NCBI RefSeq assembly: GCF_012489685.1
Contig: NC_080044.1
Span: 82,694,732-82,758,731 of the forward strand
Length of the DNA stretch: 64,000 bases
Source of the DNA: Lotus japonicus
Lineage: Eukaryota; Streptophyta; Magnoliopsida; Fabales; Fabaceae
Direction: 5' to 3'
Shown here: piece after piece, positions 12,231-22,005 of the stretch
Numbering within the stretch: the first letter of the stretch is position 1
How the letters are laid out: every line of letters begins with the position of its first letter
The notes under the pieces: model-generated
Database searches by the model: none
The model's input: only the letters and a program-made list of their open reading frames with translations
Told to the model about the DNA's origin: nothing
Made by a program: the position numbers and the translations under genes

Positions 12231-14190
12231 GAAATTGAAGTGAGTGCATCCACTGTGAATTTGAAAGGAATCCAGAACAGAAAAACTGGCCCCAGAGAAA
12301 GAAGGGAAGTAAAGTAGAATTGAAATTGAAAGATGGTAGGAAATTTTGATGGAGCCTGCGTGAGGTAAAAAGGAAGTAAAAGTTTGCTCCTTTTGAGGGC
12401 GGAGAGAGAGAGAGAGAAGAGAGGTATGCATTGTTTTTGTTGTCGTGGTCAAACGTCAACACAACAGAGTCAGCATTTTTGTTTACATTTACAAGTAGGC
12501 ATTTCATTCTGTATAAGTAATTATTAAAAATTAAATAAAAAACATAAAAATGTAGAGAGAAAGGACGATGAACAACAATCAATCAGATTTTAAGGATGTG
12601 TCACATTAATTAATGAAATTAAATAAAAAGAGAGATTTTTTCACACTTTTAAAATCTGATTGGTTGACGGTGTAAAAAAAATTTACATTATCAATGTATA
12701 AAAATTAAACTAAAAAATGTAAATGGTAAATAGACATCCGTAGATACTTAGATAGAGCTTTACCATCTATTCTACCCAGCTCGACTCAACAAGATGTCTT
12801 ACTGGATGATACATTTGATTTAAGCAAAAAAATAGATTTTGCATATTCAAATAAATTTATTTATCTTATCACATTATAATTAAATTAAGTTAAAAAGTTA
12901 TAAAATAAGATGAAAAATATGGTGAAATACTTATTTAAATATATTAATCAAATTCTTAGACTTTTTTATTTGGTCAATAAATTCTTAGACTTAATATTTG
13001 TTTCTTGTCCAAATACTTCAATGTTATTTTAAAAAGGCTGTTGATCCAGATCTGAATATTGGGTCAGAAGAAAACTCAGCCCATGGGCTAGGACTACTAT
13101 AAGCTTGTTAAAAAAGAAGTTTGTGATGCACCAAATGTGGAAAGGGCAATTTGCTTCATTTGGAAAAACATTTGTTTGCATTCAAGGTGATAGATTTTTT
13201 CGACAAAAAAAAAGGTAATAGATTTTGTGTATGTTGGTATTGCAGTTCAATGTCCATTTACTAAAGCTTTAACCCAAAAAAAAAAAACTAAAGCTATGTT
13301 TGATTTTTCGTTCAAACCAACGCAATGCTAACTCTTCACGTCTATTTGCCATAAAACTCAAACACCCAACGCTACTTTAATGTCTTTGGAGGCCAATCGA
13401 ACACAAGATATATTGTGTTATTCACATAAAAGACAAATGATATTATTTAATCATAGACATTTATTAGTTGATGCAATGAAGTTCTTAGAGTAGTATCTTG
13501 GATGGCCTTACCTTGGCTTGAAGTATTATTACCAATTTGGAGGTAGTATCATGTGATGGTTCTTCACTTGCCAATTACATAAGCTTTCCCCATAATTCTA
13601 CATGTATCTATGGGATTGAGTATAGAATTATGTTTACTCACTTGAAATTGGGTATCTATTGTCTCCCTTTCCCTGCATGAATTGGAAAAATCCTGTATTT
13701 TACATCTTCACTTGGACCTTATCACATGTAGTGTTGAGTCTTAAGACGTTTGAGGTTTTGAAACTTCAGAGTTTTGATGGAATCTATACATTTAGTTGAT
13801 TAGATGAACAATGAGAAATCTCTGATGTATCTACTTGACTGTTCAAACATGCTTTAAAACACACTTAAAAGCATTTGACAATGTTATGTTCCTATTAGGA
13901 GAAATGCTAGATAGTAAAAATTTATCATTCTACTAATTTATATATGAGTAAATTGAATGTAATAATATCATAATTGTAGCTCATTGATGGAGTTTTCATT
14001 AATCTACCCATGTCACTGAATAGTCTGGAACATTAGAATGTCAGCACAAGTTTTGATCAACGAAGAATAAAAGCATATGCTTACAGTATTTTTAGGTTAC
14101 AACAACAATTTTCTTTGAAATAGTTCACTAAAGGTTCAGGCTACTATCCTTGCTAGGCTGAAGAGTATTAGTAGCAGAACCACCACTGTT
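12231..14190. other. Intergenic: glucanase promoter and JAZ 3' flank
   Basis: The right-hand neighbour of the glucanase start. Bases 12403-12424 hold a short GA microsatellite that would lie in the glucanase 5' UTR as a CT tract. The rest is AT-rich. No gene or bounded transposon was identified here. Confidence 0.45.
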
Positions 14191-17100
14191 TTATGCATTG
14201 GCACACTCCTCAGACTTCTTGAGGTTATTGTATGGTGCTGCATTCATCGCCCTGCAAGCAAAGAGAATGGCCTCATGATGTTAATACTTCCATCCAATCT
14301 TGCTGATAAATACCAGTTGCCAGAGTAGTCATTTAAGGATGATTTCCATTTGTGCAGAAATAAAAATTACGCATCTGAGAAAAGAAAAGGCTAAAAAACA
14401 CTTTTGGCCCCTGATGTTTCAAGTTTGTGCAAATTCTGCCCCTACTCTATTTTTGTCGATGTTTCTACCCCTCATGTTTTCAAACAGTGCATCGTCTACC
14501 CCTCCATCAGTCAAACGTTAAAAAACTAACGGAATGAGCTGATGTGACTTTTTTTTATATATTTTTTGGAACTGCCACGTGGAAATTACAAGTGAAATTG
14601 GAAAAAAGAGGCAAGGGAGATTCAAACTCAAGACCTGTAAGTAGCAAAACATGCATTTAACCAGTTCAATTACATGCATAATTGATATAAACATCAAGCA
14701 AATTTAATTTATATCATTTCCTTGATCATCATCAACTTCATATACTCTTCTTCATCTCTCCAATCCACTCAGGAACCTCTCCTGAGAAAGCCTGACTGAC
14801 GGAGGGGTATACAGTGCACTGTTTGAAAACGTCAGGGGTAGAAACATCGACAAAAATAGAGTAGGGGCATAATTTGCACAAACTTGAAACATCAGGGGCA
14901 AAAAATGTTTTTTAGCCAAAAAAAATCATGTACCAGAACTAACCTTTCCTTGCGCTTTTCTAAAAATCGAGCCAAGGATGCTTTCCGAGCTTGAGGCACC
15001 GCTGCACAAAAGATAGTTCACAAAATGTGATTTGTAGATGAATATCCCGAAACAAGATATCAATAAACAAAAACAGAAACATGAAACTGCAATAGTGTGA
15101 GAATGATATCGCCAAAGTACCTGATGTTAACATAGTGGCCGCGGTGACTGCTTTTCGCGGCTCCACAATGCTAACAGGAGCAGTAGGAACTCCAGTTGTT
15201 TTCGCTGCCAGAAATTCATCAGTGCTAGTTGAGCCACTCCCTGAATGTGCACCGGTAGGGGACGAAACAGACAAAGGACTTGAAAGACCAGAGCAGGGTG
15301 GTGTATTTGCAGGCGGACAGACATCACCACCAGCCAACTTAGAGCTCGGTGCCTGAACTTTTTGCTGTGCCGTGCTAGAAGCCCCGAATAAGACATTGCC
15401 AGCCGCCAACAACATGATTGCTTGTGCCTGCAGAAAGAGGGAAACATTTAAACTTAACCATGATCAAGGCCAGGTTAACAAGAAATACAAGATGTATGCT
15501 CTCTTTCTTCACTTTGTATTTGTTTATTTCGTGTGTGTTTTGATCAGCATCGTCAGAATTGATTTTGTTAAAATTGATTATGGTAAAAGAAAGTTGAAAG
15601 TGAAGTAATATATGTTTGAATATGTTTATTGGAAAAGTGACTTCTATAGGGTAATGTTGTGAAATCCAATTATAAAATCCGACAATTGATTATCTCCACT
15701 GCAGAAGCTACTCTCACTAGCTTCTCCGCATTAAAATCAAATCTCTAAGTCGATTGTAGGATATTGATATAATGACCTAAAGGCTAAAACTAAAAGTTAT
15801 TCTGGTAAATGAGAATTGATTCTAATGAAGCATGGAATCAATCACACACTTTATCACAAATAAGAGTGTAACGAATGTGTTGAGCAAAGACAGGTACCTT
15901 CTCGGCAGAGATATCATCAAAGACATTGACAGTACCCGCATAGAAGATGGTAAGTGGGGCAGAAGGCGCAGATGTTTTCAGACTGTTACTTCAAATTAAC
16001 ACAAATTAGAGAAATTAAAAAGGAACAAGTGGGTGCACTGCACGGCCTAACAGTTAAAGCATAAAATCAAAACTAGTAAATTACCATGATTCAGACATTC
16101 CAGCAACAGCACCAATGGTGGGAAGAGATGAATGAGGTGCGGTAACAGGTTTTCCCCCGAGAAGTGGCAGTTTTACATTAGCACCGTTCATATTCTGACC
16201 AGCAGCGGCAAAATGATTCTTCTGGAATGGGTTTCCCAAGGGGGCAGAAATTGCTTGATTGGAAACTGAAAACATCTTCCCATCATGTTGTACCGGATGC
16301 GGCGCCAGTGAAAAATGAATGCCGCCTTGCTCGTTGAGATTGAGAGATTTCTAAATAGCAATAACAAACAATCAATGGAAGAGCAAAGACACATAAGCTG
16401 ATACTTATTGAATGTGTCGGACAGATTTAGTATGAAGAAACTTACGAAATTGACAGTTTGGAACATCAGAACTGAGATGTTTACAAAACAACAAGAGATT
16501 ATGGTATAAATTTTTTGAAGAAAAAGAAAAAGTTGTCCTCTTAAACTATAGAGTTGACTTAAAATAAGCATACCAATCAGAACATACTGAAACCATCCAA
16601 ATTGTTAAATGTGGACAAATGAATTATACTCATTTTAATTTTAATTTAAAGCCTAAATAACACAGAATGTTGTACAGTCAATTTTGAATAAATACAGAGA
16701 GAAACTGAGAAAGGGTAGTAGCAAACCTGGGGTTCAGACACCATCCTTTTAGTCCTTTCATCTTGAGAAACCTTGAAAGACATCACATGGGGAAAAGCAG
16801 ACACTTTGTTCGTGAAGGGCCATTGTGCAACCGAACCCTTCGTGAAACCTGCACATACCCACAAAAGGATCTTAGTGCGTGCTCGAAAATCCTTCTACAA
16901 TTGATTCTAAAGCCATAATCAATCCTTGGGAAAAGCTTATGTGAGTAGCTCCTGGGTTTCAGAATTTATTCGGAAGAAACCGAAACTGATCCAAACATGC
17001 AATTAATCGCTCACTAAACCTTGAGAGACAAAAGAGAGATACCAAAGATTCACGATTTCGCTTCTGCTAACCTTACATGAAAAATTTTAGGAACACACTC

Positions 17101-17603
17101 AAATCAACAAAATTGGTAAGAACTTGACACAGATTATTTTCCAAAAATTGCAAATTTAATTTGACACACATGCACTCTACTTTAAGTATCTAAACAAGAG
17201 TCACAACTTAGTTCCACTATTAAAATCTAAAACATATGAACCCATTTAAAGTTAGTTAGAAGCAGGACCAAGGAAAAGCAAAAGCATGTCAAAAAGAGAA
17301 AAAAACGAATCAACCAAGCAAATCTAAGAACAACAGGACATGATCAAAATTTAATTTTGCAGCTCAAATCAACCTGCATGCAATCTAAAAAAGTGTGATT
17401 GAACACCAAACATTCACAACTTCAATTCAAGCACAAGAACTGAAATTTAGCAAGAGAAAACAAGCACAAAAAATTGGATGAGGATTGAGCAGGAAAACAA
17501 TAAATAAAAACATACCTGAGTCTATCCACCCATCATTTTTGATTTCTTCCTTGATGACAGAGAGTGGTTCTTTGGAGCTCAGACCCATGAAATCTCTCTC
17601 CAT
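14191..17603 (-). CDS. JAZ3: JAZ/TIFY jasmonate repressor, JAZ3/TIFY6B-like (330 residues)
   Basis: Seven exons: complement(join(14191..14251,14944..15001,15121..15427,15898..15988,16085..16350,16727..16848,17516..17603)). All introns are GT-AG, phases agree, and the result is 330 residues. The N-terminus MERDFMGLSSKEP is typical of the TIFY6 subgroup. The TIFY/ZIM domain starts at residue 172 (TIFYAGTVNVFDDISAEKA, then QAIMLLA) and would bind the NINJA adaptor and other JAZ proteins. The Jas motif at 294-318 (VPQARKASLARFLEKRKER, then AMNAAPY) fits SLx2Fx2KRx2Rx5PY exactly, so it should bind COI1 as a degron and MYC2-type factors. The last intron, between the core Jas exon and the exon encoding its end, holds a MITE. 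Retention of that intron is a known source of COI1-resistant JAZ forms. JAZ3 versus JAZ4-like orthology is not settled. Confidence 0.93.
14389..14917. mobile_element. Mutator-type MITE with about 130-bp terminal inverted repeats, in the last JAZ intron
   Basis: The left end 'ggctaaaaaacacttttggc' and the reverse complement of the right end 'ggctaaaaaacattttttgc' match, and the match continues for about 130 bases (cccctgatgtttcaagtttg and onward to the 'gtcaaacgtt' region). Flanks of nine bases, aaaagaaaa and aaaaaaaat, are an imperfect target duplication of the Mutator length. The 529-bp element has no transposase. It fills most of the intron between JAZ exons 6 and 7. Confidence 0.85.
16876..16999. 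repeat. CATGTTTGG-family MITE, copy 4 (JAZ intron 1)
   Basis: A 124-bp copy whose left end is worn ('cgtgctcgaaaatccttc') and whose right end 'ctgatccaaacatg' is intact. It sits in the first JAZ intron and shares the core 'acaattgattctaaag' and 'gtgagtagctcctgggtttc' with the F-box intron copies. Confidence 0.6.
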
Positions 17604-17943
17604 TTCAGAGACAAAAATTGTATCCTTAGAATAAAGCAAAATCCAATGAAATTGAAAACCCACCAGCCAAAAATTGAGAATTTTCTTCCTTCACATGTAA
17701 AAATGAAACAACAACAACCCTTTGTTCTTGTTCCTTTCTCTTACAACAACAACGTCAACAACCAGAGAAACAAAGAAGACTCAAGTACAAAGGTTCCAAC
17801 TTCAGAAGAAAGAAATAAGCGTGTGTTTCACATAACAGGTTTCATGAGATCTTGGCCGTTGAATGGGAACTTTAATAGAAACTACCAATGGTGGATGGTT
17901 AACCGGTAAACCGGTTGAGTGACGGGATGGTTCGGTAATGGAG

Positions 17944-18078
17944 CACGTGCGTGATCCTTTAATGGATTCACAAGAACCTACGACTCTACGAGTCTGTGTG
18001 GCCCTACCTCTAGTCGGTGACAGCGCTATTTTGTACGTGCGTGATCTTCAGTTTTTAAGCACGTGTGTGTGACACGTG
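17944..18078 (-). promoter_or_regulatory. Three G-boxes (CACGTG) upstream of the JAZ gene
   Basis: Perfect palindromic CACGTG sites lie at 17944-17949, 18060-18065 and 18073-18078, about 340-475 bases upstream of the JAZ start codon. The last two are eight bases apart. G-boxes are the binding site of MYC2-type bHLH factors, which switch on JAZ genes in the jasmonate feedback loop. Three perfect sites in 135 bases fit that control. bZIP factors also use the same core. Confidence 0.7.
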
Positions 18079-18492
18079 ACATTTTCGGCTCTTGTGTTTT
18101 GAGTAATAACTTGGATGTTCTTTAGCTCGTGACTCACACGGTAAAGTTTTTGATATTTGATTTAGAATTTGGATTTTTCTTTATCTATGTGTAGGGCAAT
18201 TTGGTTTTTTTTTTTCTTTACTTACAATTATCTTCAATGGAAAATAATTTTTTCCATCAAATAAGTATGGGGTTAATTCTTTAAGTGAGAGTTTTTTTCG
18301 CAATATGCTCCGCCTAACAAGAGATGTAATAAATGTCACATAATGACTACTGTTTTTGTTTACACAATTTCTGCATACCACAATTAATGAATAGGCCTTG
18401 AGCATTAAAGGGCACTCAACCTTCATGTGTACACTTAGGTTTCAAAAGGAAGCATGGTAATACAATATTAGGCTAACCAAACTCTGTTATCT

Positions 18493-19140
18493 ATGGGCTT
18501 GTTTGGTACACCGTATTAGACATGATAGTGTAAGTTTATACAATGCATTATGGATTTATTCATTGTTTTGTACTCACATTGTATTATATAGCTTATACAT
18601 CAATCTCTTCTTATACATTAAAAATATGGATAATTTAATCCACTTATAGATGATGGATAAGATATGATAAAAGTGTGATATATAAACTACTTGAATATAT
18701 TTAATCAACTGTCACCACCACCACCCTCTACCACCACTTCTGCCATTACCGCCGCCACATCCACGCTCCAGCACTGCCATCATCGTTGACCCTGTCATCG
18801 TTATTGTTGCCACTACTACCACCAATGCCTCCACCATCGCTGCCACCTCCACCACCCTCCACTACCACCTCTGCCACTGCCATCATCGCCCCCACCGTTG
18901 TCACCACCACCCTCCACCACCACTATCGCGACCATCGCCGCTACCGCCACTCTACCACCGTCGCCGCCACCATCCACCACCGCCTCCACCATCATCACCT
19001 TCCAACACCACTACCATCACCACTGTCGCCACCAAATTATACCTAACGCTACTAGTATTGAAATTTTATCATGCCTTATCATATTAGGTTTAATACAATA
19101 ACTCCTTATACATACTATACAACATACCAAATGAGTCTTA
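18493..19140. mobile_element. Possible TIR element with an internal Pro/Thr-coding-like (CCN)n microsatellite
   Basis: Bases 18710-19030 are a long irregular triplet repeat of CCA, CCG and related units. It produces spurious proline/threonine/histidine frames on one strand and glycine/valine frames on the other. The flanks look weakly inverted: 'gcttgtttggtacaccgtatt' on the left against the reverse of '...catactatacaacatacca' with 'aatgagtctta' on the right. The ends match only in part and no convincing target duplication is seen, so the transposon call is tentative. The microsatellite itself is certain. Confidence 0.4.
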
Positions 19141-21677
19141 AGCTTTTTCGTGAAGACGATGTATTAAAAAATGAATAAATATATAATTTTTGTTATAAAT
19201 TAAAATAAAGTAAAAAGGAAAATTTAGAATGTGGGAAAATCATAGTTGTTGACTTTAACCACCCTAACCGTTAATGATTTCTTACTCAATACTACTAGTA
19301 AGGTGATCCAAATTCAAACATATTCTCAGCAATTAATATTTTAGTCATGAAGTCAATCAAATGTGGCGATCATTGTATTTTAAAACCATTTTGGACATGT
19401 TTAAAGAAACTAGTTATATTTAAAAGCTGAGGGAGTAGTTGTGTGTCGGTAAACAAAATTGATGAGGTTCATGCATCTTCAATTATTGATATATAAACTT
19501 GTCACGGTCTGGGGGAGAAGCCACGTAATTAGGCACAAATATGATAAGAATATAAGCAGTGCTGTTTTCCTGGATTAAGTGTTGTTAATTTGACAATTAG
19601 GCACACAGAATTGGTAGTTGTTTTGTTCTTGAGAGTTGAAGGTACTTGAACGTGCATTGAATTTTAATTTGTTTTCCCCCCTTGTTTAGTGCTTAAGTCA
19701 CTATCATTGGTTTTTTTTTTAGCTAACCATCATTAGTTTTTTTTTATTCGATGAAGAATGCGGGGTTAAAATACTCCACAATTAAAGAATGAAAAACAGA
19801 ACAAAAGTGAAACGCTTTGAAAATGCGACAATTTTTTTACTGAGAAGATTGCATGTGGTATGTATGTGTATGCATTAGGTAAATTCATGTAGTGTACGTT
19901 TACCAACTAATTCCCCCTTCTCTTTATTTTTCCATCCCAAGGAGTAATGACACTCCCGACTTAATTATGGTGACCCTAATTATTGAAGTATCTGTCAATA
20001 ACTAAATATGGATAATCTTTAGTTTAAATAAATAAGATTTTTTTGTAGTTAAATAACTAAATCTTTTGTGAAGTGTAACAAGTGATCATGATACAAAAAC
20101 AGGTAATGTTATCGTCTTTTTCTGCCTTTTTTTTTTTTTTATGTTTATCTGTAACTTTCAATCAAATTGCAGAGATTCAAATTGAGAGAAAAATGCATAG
20201 CTAGTATTTGTCTATGTGTGTGTATTCTTAGTTTAATTGGATTTTATTCCCCTATTTGCAAAGTGGTCATGGTCATAGCCATTGGCTAATATATGCCCTC
20301 ATATGTTTGCGATAGTACATCTAAATTAATTTCACTGTACCTATCACAATCAAATTATTGTAGTTTTGAAATTAAATTAGTCTTTTTTCCTTTGTTGGCC
20401 CTCCCTCCAAGGGAAGAATTCACATGGGAAGTAGGTCTCACTTTTTAGGTATGTTATTTTGGATCCCTGATCCAATAGGGGTTTTCCATGCCAAAACTGT
20501 TTGTTCATGCATGGTTAAGATGGTAGATGGGAATGAATAATCACTTATATATAAGGATTATCAAAATCTTTGTTGGTATTCATAAATGGTAAGGCAACTT
20601 TATTTTTAAAATACACAAGTAGCTGGAGCCAAATATGACCATTATGAGTAACAAATCTCATTGTAAGGGAACTAGAAAACAACACCGAATTTCATGAATA
20701 TTCAGTAATATTTGTATGAAGACCATGCTAAGAGCATGGGAAGATTTGTGTGCAAGAATAATTTTGGTCCTAAGCTTTTAGATGAAACTAACCATGTGGA
20801 TCACACATGCATTCATTCCATTCTTAATAGTGGTATATTGGTGAAGGGCACTCACTTCAACAATTGCTTTGGACTATATAAATTTTCTGTAAGACTTTGT
20901 CACTAAGACTTAAAAAAATTGATCATTACACAATACTCCTTTCTTAAATTCTATAATTTGGTAAAGTGTGTCCCGCCACCCATATCAACTTTTACAAATA
21001 ATTCAAAATTAACAAAAGGGATGGATGTATGGGTTTTGATTTGTTGGTCTGTGGATGCCCAAAAGGAAAAGGCTAAAAGAAAAGCAAAGAAAAACAGAGG
21101 ATTTAGGATTGTATCACTTGAAAGTTTGTACTTTGTAGTTGTAGTAGATTCCCTACTCCAAATTTTGCTGTAGAGGACAATAGGGGAAAAATGTGTAGCA
21201 TGCGCTAGGAATTAGGATATTGTTAAATGTTAAGTGCTTTCATGCCCCATATCCAATGAGTCTTGACTCTTGAGTGAGATTAATCACGTTTTGGATATTT
21301 TATCTGAATATTTTCTACACTCGAATTACTACCCATTAGAAAATATGTAGGTTTTTAATGAGAATAAAACATTTTCAAGGATCAAAATAACATTTTACTG
21401 TCACTTTTAAGAAGATGAGTTCAAAGTGAATTAACATTTGAGAGAGTAATGAGAGACCAATAATCCGTAAATGATTCAGCTTATTTTGTGTTTAAAATAG
21501 TTTGTAATCAAGATCCAACTGAAATAATTCAAAATATCCCTCAAATAATTGTAAGGAATTGTCTAAAAGTTGATTGAGGGGAAGGAAATAATAAACTGCC
21601 TAGGCTACTTTTTTTGCCTAAGGCGGACCTTGGGATTAGTCGCGTAATAACAACTTGGGTAGTCTAACTCATCTCAA
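19141..21677. other. Gene-free AT-rich intergenic stretch
   Basis: About 2.5 kb with no splice-consistent gene. Short frames near 20712 and 20919 lack recognisable domains, and I take them as chance. No bounded transposon was found. Confidence 0.45.
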
Positions 21678-21779
21678 TTGAGAATTACTATTCGAAACTG
21701 TGTGGAACTCTCCATGCATCGGTAGATGCATGTGCCGAGTGCAAGGATGGTTTCACGCGGTTGGAATAGTAATTCTCAA
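21678..21779. repeat. Foldback hairpin of about 100 nt with a palindromic core
   Basis: The arms 'ttgagaattactattc' (21678-21693) and 'gaatagtaattctcaa' (21764-21779) are exact reverse complements. Pairing continues with mismatches (gaaactgtgtggaac against the reverse of gtttcacgcggttg), and the centre 'gatgcat...atgcatc' pairs again. The right arm carries an extra bulge of about 12 bases. It could be a worn MITE or an imperfect RNA hairpin. It matches no microRNA that I recognise. Confidence 0.6.
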
Positions 21780-22005
21780 CTAAACTCAGTGATGGAAGAG
21801 TTGAACTTGAGCTAAGCTCACCCACCAAAAGAAGAATGAGAGCTAGGCTGGTTCAGTCTTTAAGATGTACCAGATTTTAATATGGTTTGTTAAAAAATTA
21901 CACATTATATGAGTTCAGTGAATTGTATCTATATCCCCACCAATAAGGGAGAAAGAAAGAAAAATGTGAAAAACGTAAGAAATTAATATAGTTCAAGCAA
22001 TTGCT

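Noticed and set aside
12157..12582. Long minus-strand frames around the glucanase start
   Set aside because: The true start at 12230 with its signal peptide lies in another register. These frames read through the leader and intron 1.
18786..19101. Proline/threonine-rich and glycine/valine-rich open frames on both strands
   Set aside because: They are translations of a CCN triplet microsatellite and have no splice or codon evidence.
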